A program made the position numbers and the translations under genes. From SCGC-AAA076-P13 sp964613455 (GTDB lineage Bacteria > Pseudomonadota > Gammaproteobacteria > Magnimaribacterales > D2472): DNA of 64,000 nt. The notes beneath the pieces were generated by a model that was not told where the DNA came from, made no database searches, and saw only the letters and a list, made by a program, of their open reading frames with translations. Positions 24,752 through 33,082 of this stretch are shown here, in pieces. The stretch spans positions 1 to 64,000 of the forward strand of contig CAZTGS010000004.1 of the NCBI GenBank assembly GCA_964613455.1. The letters run 5' to 3'. Position 1 is the stretch's first letter; each line of letters starts with the position of its first letter.

Positions 24752-26014
24752 CTATAAGCCTACAGTCATGATGGTCTCAAAAAATCTCAACAAAGCATAA
24801 AAAAGAATAGTAAGTGATGCTCCTGCTGGGATTGTTACAACCCAAGAAAGCACAATCCTTCCTATTGAATTCATATCAAGATGGGAAATTCCTTTTGCCA
24901 AACCCACACCAATTACTGCTCCAACCAAGGTATGTGTAGTAGAAATAGGAAAGCCAATATACGTTGCAGCTACCACAGTTGATGCTGCTGCCATTTCAGC
25001 TGAAAAACCAAGACTTGGCGTCAGTGATGTTATTTTACTACCAACAGTTTTGATCACTCTTCCACCAAGCATAGCCAATCCAAAAACGATTCCAATACCG
25101 CCGATTAAAAGAACCCATGGACTAACGGCTGACTTAGCGCCAATTGCTCCTTCTGAAGCAACACTAATTATTGCTGACATTGGTCCGATTGCATTAGCTA
25201 CATCGTTCGAACCATGAGCAAAAGCCATTGCTGATGCAGTTACTATCATCAAGATGGCAAAAGCTGACTCAACTCCATGCTCTTTAATTTTTTCTTTATT
25301 TAAATTTAATAATATCGAAGTAACTATCGCAACTATTACACCAAAGCCAACAGTAACAAGAACAACTTCATTATCTGTAAGTGGAAGTCCTATATGCTTT
25401 AATCCCTTTCTTGCAGTTACCAAACCAATAACTACTGCAACAAAAAAACTATAGATTGGTATTAAAGATACGGCTGCTTGTGATGGATCTTTTCTATCAA
25501 GAATAAATTTTTTAGCACTTAGGAATAAACAAAATGCCATAGATCCGGATATCACTGGTGACACAACCCAGCTAGCAGCAATTGTTCCTACTTTGCCCCA
25601 AGAAACAGCTTGAAAACCCATTGAAATAATTACAAAACCAACTATTGAACCAACAATTGAGTGGGTTGTTGAAACGGGCCATCCTTTAGAGCTAGCTATC
25701 AAGAGCCATGTACCGGCTGCAAGAAGTGCTGATAACATTCCTATGATAAATATATTTTCTTTTCCTATATACAGATCAGGATCAACAATACCTTTTCTTA
25801 TAGTTGAAGTTACCTCACCACCTGCTAGGTATGCCCCAAGAAATTCAAAAATAGCTGCTATAAATATAGCTTGTTTGAATGTAATAGCCTTACTACCCAC
25901 AGATGTGCCCATAGCATTTGCAACATCATTCGCACCTATTCCAAAGGCCATGAAAAAACCTGCAAAGGCAGCTATAATCAATATTAAAGTTGGATCAAGA
26001 AATAAATTTTCCAT
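24752..26014 (-). CDS. pit: low-affinity inorganic phosphate transporter (PiT family)
   Basis: This 420-residue polytopic inner-membrane protein has the two inverted PHO4 repeats: GANDVANAMGTSVGS in the N-terminal half and GSNDVANAIGPMSA in the C-terminal half. Each is paired with a PxSTTH motif (WPVSTTHSIVGS and FPISTTHTLVGA). Transport is of metal-phosphate or phosphate with a cation. No DUF47 regulator gene is adjacent, which is unusual for PiT loci. It sits between the gsp operon and the polyphosphate genes, which supports phosphate over sulfate as substrate. Confidence 0.92.
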   Translation of the reverse strand: MENLFLDPTLILIIAAFAGFFMAFGIGANDVANAMGTSVGSKAITFKQAIFIAAIFEFLGAYLAGGEVTSTIRKGIVDPDLYIGKENIFIIGMLSALLAAGTWLLIASSKGWPVSTTHSIVGSIVGFVIISMGFQAVSWGKVGTIAASWVVSPVISGSMAFCLFLSAKKFILDRKDPSQAAVSLIPIYSFFVAVVIGLVTARKGLKHIGLPLTDNEVVLVTVGFGVIVAIVTSILLNLNKEKIKEHGVESAFAILMIVTASAMAFAHGSNDVANAIGPMSAIISVASEGAIGAKSAVSPWVLLIGGIGIVFGLAMLGGRVIKTVGSKITSLTPSLGFSAEMAAASTVVAATYIGFPISTTHTLVGAVIGVGLAKGISHLDMNSIGRIVLSWVVTIPAGASLTILFYALLRFFETIMTVGL

Positions 26015-26137
26015 AATTTTTATAATCTATTATTTATATGAACCTATTAAAGCTTTTACTTGTGACAATTGCGTGAATTTACATATACTTTTTAGTGAAT
26101 TCATATTTAATTAAAAAATCTCTGTTATAAATGCTAT

Positions 26138-26977
26138 ATGAATTTAATTACTTTAGATCAAACTGAATACAAACGGCTTCATGATAAAGCTTACGCTCTC
26201 GAAAAAAGGCGTCTTCAGATTGAATTATTAAAACTTCAAGAAGACGTAATTAAAAATAAAAGAAAGATTTGTATAGTTTTTGAAGGTCGAGACACTGCTG
26301 GAAAAAGTTCAGCTATAAAATTCTTTTCTGAATATCTCAGGCCTAATAATTTTAATTATATTCAGCTAGGAATTCCTACAAAATGGGAGTCTTCTCATTG
26401 GTTTCAGCGATGGCAAAAAGTTCTTCCTCAAGATGGTGAAATTTCTTTCCTAGATAGATCATGGTACACAAGGGCAATAACTGAACCAATAATGGGTTAT
26501 TGCAATGAAAATCAATATAGAACTTTCATGAAAAGAGTTAATGAATGGGAAAAAAATCATATCTCTAATGGAGTTGAAATAACTAAATTCTATTTTTCTC
26601 TCTCTAAAGATCAACAGCAAAGAAGGATGAATGCTCGAAAAAACTCACAACTTAAATATTGGAAGCTATCAAAAAATGATGAAAAAATTGTAACAAAATG
26701 GGATGCATTTACGCTTTATAAAGAGCAAATGTTTAACAAAACATCAACCGAATTTTCACCATGGATATCCATAAATTCCAATAATAAGATGATAGGGAGG
26801 CTTACAGCTCTTCGATATCTTCTTATCAAGACCGACTATGAAAACAAAAAAATATTAAAACCAGCGATATGGTCTAAAGGGCTTTCAAATTACTCAGCAT
26901 CAATCGAAGGTGTTAGATTTGATAATCTCACCTATGAGCAATTTATGATAATTACTAAATATAGTGATGATACCTGA
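26138..26977 (+). CDS. ppk2: polyphosphate kinase 2 (PPK2 family)
   Basis: This 279-residue kinase has Walker A GRDTAGKS at residues 50-57, the lid/Walker B region SFLDRSWYTRA with Asp106, WFQRWQKVLP, and the RRMNARKN basic helix. It transfers phosphate between polyphosphate and nucleoside phosphates, so it can make GTP or ATP from stored polyphosphate, or the reverse. The length matches single-domain PPK2. Which nucleotide it uses is not readable. Its TGA overlaps the ATG of the Ppx-like gene by 1 nt, so the two are coupled. Confidence 0.92.
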   Translation: MNLITLDQTEYKRLHDKAYALEKRRLQIELLKLQEDVIKNKRKICIVFEGRDTAGKSSAIKFFSEYLRPNNFNYIQLGIPTKWESSHWFQRWQKVLPQDGEISFLDRSWYTRAITEPIMGYCNENQYRTFMKRVNEWEKNHISNGVEITKFYFSLSKDQQQRRMNARKNSQLKYWKLSKNDEKIVTKWDAFTLYKEQMFNKTSTEFSPWISINSNNKMIGRLTALRYLLIKTDYENKKILKPAIWSKGLSNYSASIEGVRFDNLTYEQFMIITKYSDDT

Positions 26978-27837
26978 TGAAAATAGCATCCATAGATATA
27001 GGTACAAATGCAATAAAATCTAAAGTATTTAATACAAGCCCAACATCAATAGAGTTTATTGAAGGAATCAGGTCCCCCATAAGACTTGGTGCTGAGGTTT
27101 TTGAAACAGGCTTCTTATCAGAAAATAAGCTCAATGAATTAATTAAAACTTTAAAGAAATACCAAAATAATTTTATTAAAAATAATATTAAAATGTATGA
27201 AATTGTTGCAACCAGTGCCTTTAGAGATACAGATAATTCTGAAAAAGCCAGGCGATATGTTGAAAATAAAATTGAACACCCGATACGAATAATTTCAGGC
27301 CTCGAAGAGGCAAAGTTAATTCGTTTTCATCCAAAAGCTCAGTCTAAAGCAAATAAAATTTATGTTGATGTGGGAGGAGGGAGTACTGAGGTTTATATTT
27401 ATAAAAATGATGAGCATATTATTCAGTCTTTTCAACTTGGAGCAGTAAGATCTATGTTAAATAAAGATCATACCGATGAATGGAACAGATTAAATTTATG
27501 GTTAAAAAAACAATCAGATGTAGGGACCTTAATCGGTCTAGGGGGAAGTGTTAAATCTTTTTTAAATTTAAATAAACTTAAAATCATCTCGTCTGAAAAA
27601 TTCATTAAAAAATCAGAAGAGTTGAGGGGTATGAATATCAATGAAAAAAAAGAAGCCTACAATTTAGCCGAAGATAGAGCAGATGTAATTGATTATGCTT
27701 TGGATATCTATAATAAAATTATAAATGGCTTAAATATTAAAAGGATTAAATCAACAAAATGGGGAGTTTCAGACTCTATAGCGGTTAAAACTTTTCATGA
27801 ACTTTACTCAAAAAAAATATCTATTTATAAAGATTAA
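26977..27837 (+). CDS. Ppx/GppA-type exopolyphosphatase-like protein
   Basis: This 286-residue ASKHA-fold protein has phosphate-1 loop ASIDIGTNAIKSKVF, a central EIVATSAFRDTDNS and phosphate-2 loop YVDVGGGSTEVYIY. It corresponds to the catalytic core of Ppx/GppA without the C-terminal HD domain, so it is a short-type enzyme. It may remove phosphate from polyphosphate or from (p)ppGpp. Coupling to PPK2 favours polyphosphate. The 3' end overlaps the convergent TetR gene by 4 nt. The second half is divergent. Confidence 0.82.
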   Translation: MKIASIDIGTNAIKSKVFNTSPTSIEFIEGIRSPIRLGAEVFETGFLSENKLNELIKTLKKYQNNFIKNNIKMYEIVATSAFRDTDNSEKARRYVENKIEHPIRIISGLEEAKLIRFHPKAQSKANKIYVDVGGGSTEVYIYKNDEHIIQSFQLGAVRSMLNKDHTDEWNRLNLWLKKQSDVGTLIGLGGSVKSFLNLNKLKIISSEKFIKKSEELRGMNINEKKEAYNLAEDRADVIDYALDIYNKIINGLNIKRIKSTKWGVSDSIAVKTFHELYSKKISIYKD

Positions 27838-28430
27838 TTATTTTGATTTACCCAATTTAATAAATAAGCGTGACTTGCTCTGTGGGCTTCAATTTTACCA
27901 ACTTCGTTAAGACTCCCACTTTCCTTTGTATTTAACGCAAATATAGAGAGTATTATTTGAGTATTCACTCTAAATACACCCTCTTTATTAAACATTTCTG
28001 GCAAATTAATATTTAATTCAATAAAAGATTGCATTTTTAAAGATAAGCCATGGATAGATTTAGAAGGAGTTGATGGAGTTATTGTATTTTTCAAAATCAA
28101 TAACTGAGCTCCTTGAGATTGATTAAAGAATTCATAAAGTATTTCTATTGATCTTAAGACTACGACTGATAGTTGTTTAGTTTTAATGTTGCTAGATTTA
28201 ATAGCAAACTGATTTTCGCATTCCTCGAGGTATCTTGAAACCATCAATAGTTTTAATGCATCTGTTGTTGGGAAGAATTTGTAAGTAGATGTTCTTTTTA
28301 AACCAGAATATTTTGATATATTAGCAAACGTAATAGCATCTTGACCTTTTTCTAGAAGAATAGTTTCTGCAGTATCAAGTATCACCTCAATTCTTTTTTT
28401 ACTTCTCTCTTGTTTGCCTAGTTGCTCCAT
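27834..28430 (-). CDS. TetR-family transcriptional regulator
   Basis: This 198-residue protein has an N-terminal DNA-binding domain (about 8-55), with RIEVILDTAETILLEKG, ITFANISKYSGL and the recognition helix region RTSTYKFFPTTDAL. A helical ligand-binding domain follows. The target is unknown. The porin-like gene lies just upstream on the same strand, 45 nt away. It could regulate that gene or itself. No palindrome was picked out in the short spacer. Confidence 0.85.
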   Translation of the reverse strand: MEQLGKQERSKKRIEVILDTAETILLEKGQDAITFANISKYSGLKRTSTYKFFPTTDALKLLMVSRYLEECENQFAIKSSNIKTKQLSVVVLRSIEILYEFFNQSQGAQLLILKNTITPSTPSKSIHGLSLKMQSFIELNINLPEMFNKEGVFRVNTQIILSIFALNTKESGSLNEVGKIEAHRASHAYLLNWVNQNN

Positions 28431-28474
28431 AGATTAATTATGGACATATGTTACAAAAAGTAAATTAAATATTT

Positions 28475-29380
28475 TTAAAATTTTACCTCGAAGCCAATAG
28501 ATAGAATTTTTTTATCCTCTGACCTTAGTTCCTCATTTGTTCTTGAGAGTGATGTATATATTTTTAATATACTATTTAGGTCATGAGAGTACCCAATTGT
28601 GGTTTGCTTGCCATTTACAATCTTCATATCAGATTTGGCATTTTGTATCATAAGGGTACCTTTTTTAGAAAGTTGGTGCTTAATACTAAAAACATGTCCC
28701 GATAGACTTCTATAAATTTTATCCTCTTCAGAAGTTTGATACATCAATCCTATAGTGGTCTTTTGAAAAGGAATTAAAACAGTAAATCTTTTGCTCTCAA
28801 AATCCTTTGTGCCAGTATCAATTCCAAGTGAAGTGGATATTTTTTTATTTTTATAATCAAAAGAATATGACTGATATGATTTTTTTGAAGTTTTAATATT
28901 ATTTACTGTTACCTTTAACCCTTTAATGATTTCTGGAGAGCTATATCCAACGAGATCCTGCATTCTATTTTCACCAATAAATAACTTTTTTAAATCAGAT
29001 TGGGTATTGTTGAATAGATCCACCTTTAACTGGGATCTTTTAAAAGCGGTATCATGAGTTCCTATAAATAGTCTTCCAAAATTACCTGATAAACCTATAT
29101 ATGTATTTCTTTGCTTAAATACTTTATTTTTGTCTGCTTTGCCATCTGTTGGATCAATTGCATTTTCAATCTGAACTAAAAAATTCAAATTATTTGATAT
29201 TTGTAATTTTGATTTGAAACCAATTCTTGATGCATTACTTATTGTTTCAGTTTCTCTTTTGGAGCTTTGATCAACATCTATCAAACTCATATTAATCTTC
29301 GCATAAAAAGAGCTATTTGCATCTGCAAAACAAGCAAACATCAATATAAGTGTTATAAAATAATTTTTAGTTCTTCTCAT
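28475..29380 (-). CDS. porin-like outer-membrane beta-barrel protein
   Basis: This 301-residue protein has a signal peptide (MRRTKNYFITLILMFACFADA). A barrel of short alternating strands follows: SRIGFKSKLQI, NLNFLVQIENAID, NTYIGLSGNFGRLFIGTHD. It ends in a terminal Phe (LSIGFEVKF), the outer-membrane sorting signal. The GLSGNFGRLFIG block matches general bacterial porins of the Gram-negative porin type. It is slightly shorter than classical trimeric porins. It is divergent from the phytase gene with 205 bp between them, so a shared control region is possible. Substrate unknown. Confidence 0.8.
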   Translation of the reverse strand: MRRTKNYFITLILMFACFADANSSFYAKINMSLIDVDQSSKRETETISNASRIGFKSKLQISNNLNFLVQIENAIDPTDGKADKNKVFKQRNTYIGLSGNFGRLFIGTHDTAFKRSQLKVDLFNNTQSDLKKLFIGENRMQDLVGYSSPEIIKGLKVTVNNIKTSKKSYQSYSFDYKNKKISTSLGIDTGTKDFESKRFTVLIPFQKTTIGLMYQTSEEDKIYRSLSGHVFSIKHQLSKKGTLMIQNAKSDMKIVNGKQTTIGYSHDLNSILKIYTSLSRTNEELRSEDKKILSIGFEVKF

Positions 29381-29585
29381 AAAATAATTGTTATCAATAA
29401 ATATAATTTAATTAAATCATACATATAATGACTTTATAGTTTATTGATACACTCTTAACTAAAAAATAACCAGTTAGACACAACTCTGTAACATATTTAA
29501 TAAAAAGACAACCTAACGTAAAAATAATACAAATTAATTTTTCATACATATATATAATAAGCATTAATTTAAATAAACTACATAA

Positions 29586-30656
29586 ATGTTTCTTAGACCT
29601 TTCATAGCTTCAATATTTTTTTTACTTTTAGCTAATCCTGTTTCTTCTAGTAATATTAATTCTATTTCTGCTTCTTTTGAAACGCCACAAGTTCCAGAGG
29701 ATGGCAACGCAGATGATCCAGCCATTTGGCTTAATAAAAAAGCCCCAGAATCATCAATTATTTTTGGAACTGATAAATATAGAGGCATATATACATATAA
29801 TTTAAAGGGTCAGACAATAGGTTTTTCAGAATCTGGTAGAGTAAATAATATCGATTTAAGATCTCTTAAAGATTTAAATATAAACAAATTTAAAACTTTC
29901 ATTTTTGGATCAAATGGAACAAATAACTCCCTTGATCTCTGGATTTATTCAGATGATGTAATTCATCAATCCTCTCTAAATAATAGCTTTAGTTTGTCAC
30001 AGATGCCTCAAATTTCAGTCAAAACCAATTTTCTTTCATACGGGGTTTGTGCAGGGTATGACAAAAAATTAGGGCTTATTGCTTTTGTAACTGAAGCTAT
30101 GGGTTCAAGAGTTCAACTATGGCAATATTCAGACAATGCTCTTGCACTTATAAGTACTTTTAATAATGGTAATGCTTATGAATCAGAGGGCTGCGTATAT
30201 GACGATGAAAATAGAACCTTATTTATCTCCGAAGAGAATGAGAGAGGAGTTGTGAGAGCCTACAAGCTGAACAATGAACTTAGTTTTAATAAACCTATAA
30301 TCATTGATACCAGAGAAGGAAATATAACAGGGGACCCTGAGGGCCTTGCAATACTAAAGATTAATAAAAAAGATGGATATTTAATAGCATCTTCTCAAGG
30401 TAGTAGTACCTTTAATATTTATCAAAGACATGCTCCATACAACTTCATAAATAAATTTTCAGTTACATCAAATAAAATAATAGATGGGGTTAGTGATACT
30501 GATGGTATAGATATTCTTAATACGTACCTAAATAAAGATTTCCCAAATGGAATAATAGTTGTTCAAGATGGAGAGAATACTGGAGAACAATACATTAGCA
30601 AAGAGAACTTTAAATATCTGTCCTTAAAAGATTTAATTATAAAATTAGACCTCTAG
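29586..30656 (+). CDS. beta-propeller phytase (3-phytase), secreted
   Basis: This 356-residue protein begins with a signal peptide (MFLRPFIASIFFLLLANPVSS). DGNADDPAIWLNK, which carries the calcium and active-site Asp residues, is the family hallmark. FGTDKYRGIYTYNLKG, VEAMGSRVQLW-like strands and EGCVYDDENRTLFISEE follow, and GDPEGLAI and YLIASSQGSSTFNIY mark later blades. The six-bladed enzyme releases phosphate from inositol phosphates and needs calcium. Export past the outer membrane by the type II system of this window is a reasonable inference. It forms part of the phosphorus cluster. Confidence 0.9.
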   Translation: MFLRPFIASIFFLLLANPVSSSNINSISASFETPQVPEDGNADDPAIWLNKKAPESSIIFGTDKYRGIYTYNLKGQTIGFSESGRVNNIDLRSLKDLNINKFKTFIFGSNGTNNSLDLWIYSDDVIHQSSLNNSFSLSQMPQISVKTNFLSYGVCAGYDKKLGLIAFVTEAMGSRVQLWQYSDNALALISTFNNGNAYESEGCVYDDENRTLFISEENERGVVRAYKLNNELSFNKPIIIDTREGNITGDPEGLAILKINKKDGYLIASSQGSSTFNIYQRHAPYNFINKFSVTSNKIIDGVSDTDGIDILNTYLNKDFPNGIIVVQDGENTGEQYISKENFKYLSLKDLIIKLDL

Positions 30657-31769
30657 CTTACCAATAAAATTTATTATATCTTTAGCTAAGATTTCAGGCC
30701 GTTCCAACGCAGCAAAATGGCCGCCATCGTATTCATTCCATTGAACAACCTTATAAATTTTTTCAGCCCAAATTCTTGGAGGAAGCATAATATCTCTTTT
30801 AAATATTGCCCCAGCCATTGGTTGAGATATATTGTTAAAAGAAAAACCAAAATCACCATTTTCTTTGTATAGTCTTGTTGAAGAGGTTATTGACTCTGTA
30901 AACCAATACAGAGAAATAATGCTCAAAATTTCATCATTTGAGACTACGAGTTTATTTTCTTCACCATCAAACCAACCATAAAATTTTTCTGTAATCCATG
31001 CAGCAAGACCTATGGGAGAGTCATTTAGACCATATCCTAGAGTTTGAGGTTTAGTTTTTTGTATTTCATAGTAACCAAAGCCTTGTGTTTTATATTTCTC
31101 ATAGTTATTAATTAACTTTAATTCATTGTCTGTAACGCCCTCCATTGGATTTTCTCCAGAGGGTGGGAAGGCTATTACTAAATTAAGATGAATACCAATA
31201 CAGTTTTCTGGATACAATTCAGCCATCCACTTGCTGACTGTTGCACCCCAGTCACCCCCTTGTACAACATATTTTTTATAACCTAATTCAATCATTAGTT
31301 CATGCTGTATCTTTGCAATTTCCTCTGAATTCATCCCACTTTTTGTTGGTTTATCTGAAAAACCAAAACCTGGAAGAGATGGACATACTATATTTAATGG
31401 AACTGGTGATTGATTTTGTAAAATTGGAATAATCTTTAGAAACTCTTGAATACTTCCTGGCCATCCATGAGTTAACAACAAGGGGGTGCCGTCAGTCTTG
31501 TTTGATTTTGAATGAAGAAAATGTATTTTCAATCCTGATTTAGATTTAAATTTATAACTTCCAATATCATTAAGTTTTTGCTCATGATGGCGCCAATTGA
31601 AATCATTTAGCCAATGCTCAGAAAGTTTTTTTAAAAAAGATAGACTGGTTCCATGCGACCAATTTTTATCATTAATTTCATCAGGCCATCTTGTTAGCTC
31701 TATTTTTTTCCTTAAATAATCAACTTTTTCGTTAGATACATGAATCTTAAATTCTTCAATCATGGGCAT
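30645..31769 (-). CDS. epoxide hydrolase (EHN-type alpha/beta hydrolase)
   Basis: This 374-residue protein is of the microsomal-type epoxide hydrolase family. The N-terminal EHN domain is shown by TRWPDEINDKNWSHGT. The oxyanion motif HGWPGS sits in LLLTHGWPGS. The nucleophile Asp lies in QGGDWGATVSKWM, in place of the Ser of esterases. The catalytic His is in DGGHFAALERP. No signal peptide is seen, so it is cytosolic and probably hydrates epoxides to diols. Its 3' end overlaps the convergent phytase gene by 12 nt. Confidence 0.9.
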   Translation of the reverse strand: MPMIEEFKIHVSNEKVDYLRKKIELTRWPDEINDKNWSHGTSLSFLKKLSEHWLNDFNWRHHEQKLNDIGSYKFKSKSGLKIHFLHSKSNKTDGTPLLLTHGWPGSIQEFLKIIPILQNQSPVPLNIVCPSLPGFGFSDKPTKSGMNSEEIAKIQHELMIELGYKKYVVQGGDWGATVSKWMAELYPENCIGIHLNLVIAFPPSGENPMEGVTDNELKLINNYEKYKTQGFGYYEIQKTKPQTLGYGLNDSPIGLAAWITEKFYGWFDGEENKLVVSNDEILSIISLYWFTESITSSTRLYKENGDFGFSFNNISQPMAGAIFKRDIMLPPRIWAEKIYKVVQWNEYDGGHFAALERPEILAKDIINFIGKLEV

Positions 31770-31847
31770 TTCAATAATTAATAGTGTCTAACTATATGAC
31801 AATCTTATAAATAAAGTAAAATACACATCTTTTAATTAAAATTATTT

Positions 31848-32348
31848 ATGTTCGAAAAAGTTGAATTATATTTAAATACTAATGCAGAATATGCTTGGGT
31901 GATTATTTTATTATTTGCCTTTCTTGAAGCTTTTGTTTTATCTGGAGTTATTCTATCTAGCGCCATTTTATTCTCTATTTGCATTCTTATTTACAACACA
32001 GAATTACTATCTATTGTTTATATTGTTCCAGTTGCAATTCTTGGTGCTCATTTGGGCGATATGAGTAGTTTCTTATTTGGTAAAACCATTGGCCCACAAT
32101 TATTATCAACAAAAGTGATGATTAAACGTCAAAAAATGATACTAAGGGCTCAAAAATTTTTAGATAAAACTGGTTCTTTTACTGTAATACTTGGAAGATT
32201 TATACCAGCACTTAGACCAATAGTTCCATTTTTGCTTGGAATTTCTGATCTAAAGGTTGTAAGATTTTACATAGCCGACCTCATTGCATGTGTATGCTGG
32301 GGAATTGCATTAGGATTTTTAGTTACAGGAGTGGGCTCCTTATTTTAG
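31848..32348 (+). CDS. DedA-family membrane protein
   Basis: This 166-residue protein has four to five hydrophobic segments and the DedA signature: LGAHLGDMSSFLFGKTIG, then FLDKTGSFTVILGRFIPALRPIVPFLLG. DedA proteins are implicated in lipid (undecaprenyl phosphate and phospholipid) flipping and in membrane homeostasis. It is shorter than E. coli DedA proteins (about 200 residues). It is followed at 11 nt by a small membrane protein gene and then by a HIT gene, probably an operon. Confidence 0.87.
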   Translation: MFEKVELYLNTNAEYAWVIILLFAFLEAFVLSGVILSSAILFSICILIYNTELLSIVYIVPVAILGAHLGDMSSFLFGKTIGPQLLSTKVMIKRQKMILRAQKFLDKTGSFTVILGRFIPALRPIVPFLLGISDLKVVRFYIADLIACVCWGIALGFLVTGVGSLF

Positions 32349-32359
32349 GATAATTTAGT

Positions 32360-32545
32360 ATGTTAAGCATTTTTATATTAGTAGTGAGCACAATTGCAGT
32401 AGCATATCTTTTGGCGCAACTTGTTAAGGCAGGAAGGCAGGGAAGGTTGTTACAAACTTTAAGAGATCTACTTATTGTTACATTAGCAATACTAATGACC
32501 GCAGCAATCTTTTATATTGGATTTAGAGTTTTTCGATCTTTCTAA
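32360..32545 (+). CDS. small two-span membrane protein
   Basis: This 61-residue protein has two hydrophobic segments (about 3-20 and 38-58) joined by a basic loop LVKAGRQGRLLQTLRD. I do not recognise a family. The gene lies 11 nt after dedA and 6 nt before the HIT gene on the same strand. That packing, and the clean positive-inside pattern, support it as real. Confidence 0.65.
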   Translation: MLSIFILVVSTIAVAYLLAQLVKAGRQGRLLQTLRDLLIVTLAILMTAAIFYIGFRVFRSF

Positions 32546-32551
32546 GTATTT

Positions 32552-32893
32552 ATGACCGAAACATTATTTGAAAAAATTATAAATAGAGATATACCAGCAG
32601 ATATTGTCTATGAAGATGATTTATCTATTGTAATAAAAGATATCCAGCCACAAGCTCCAACTCATTTATTGATTATCCCCAAAAAAGTACTTTCAAAACT
32701 ATCGGACGCTACTATTGTTGACGAAAAAGTTCTTGGTCATTTGATGTTGGTTGCAGGTAAGGTAGCTGATCAGCTAGGCCTAGACGACACCTTTAGAATT
32801 GTAATTAATAATGGAGCAAAAGCAGGTCAAAGCGTATTTCATCTTCACCTACATTTGCTCTCTGGCAGATCTCTTAGTTGGCCTCCAGGCTAG
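32552..32893 (+). CDS. HIT-family nucleotide hydrolase (HinT-like)
   Basis: This 113-residue protein is nearly all HIT domain: LFEKIINRDIPADIVYEDD at the start, PQAPTHLLIIPKK in the middle, and the catalytic triad HLHLHLLSGR near the C-terminus. HinT-type enzymes hydrolyse nucleoside phosphoramidates such as AMP-lysine. The length is exactly that of the bacterial group. It shares an operon with dedA. Its last codons overlap a small ORF on the other strand by 4 nt. Confidence 0.93.
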   Translation: MTETLFEKIINRDIPADIVYEDDLSIVIKDIQPQAPTHLLIIPKKVLSKLSDATIVDEKVLGHLMLVAGKVADQLGLDDTFRIVINNGAKAGQSVFHLHLHLLSGRSLSWPPG

Positions 32894-32988
32894 TAAAATA
32901 AATAAGCCCCCAAGCCTAATAAAAATACTATTAATCCTATACCAACAACAAAGTATCCACCTTGTTTAATAGTTGTACTATCGTCCAT
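32890..32988 (-). CDS. 32-residue single-span membrane microprotein
   Basis: The ORF reads MDDSTTIKQGGYFVVGIGL followed by a hydrophobic stretch that ends LGAYLFY. A near-perfect ribosome-binding site, GGGAGGAG, lies 4 to 5 nt upstream of its ATG (32988). This is one of the best in the window and strong evidence for translation. The product would be a single helix with an acidic N-terminus. It lies between the HIT gene and the MFS gene. Function unknown. Confidence 0.62.
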   Translation of the reverse strand: MDDSTTIKQGGYFVVGIGLIVFLLGLGAYLFY

Positions 32989-33082
32989 AATTTCTCCTCC
33001 CTATAAAAAATATATCAAAAATTTATGCATTTACAAGACAATTTTTCATATAAACTGTCCAAAACCTAATTAAAATTTTTAA

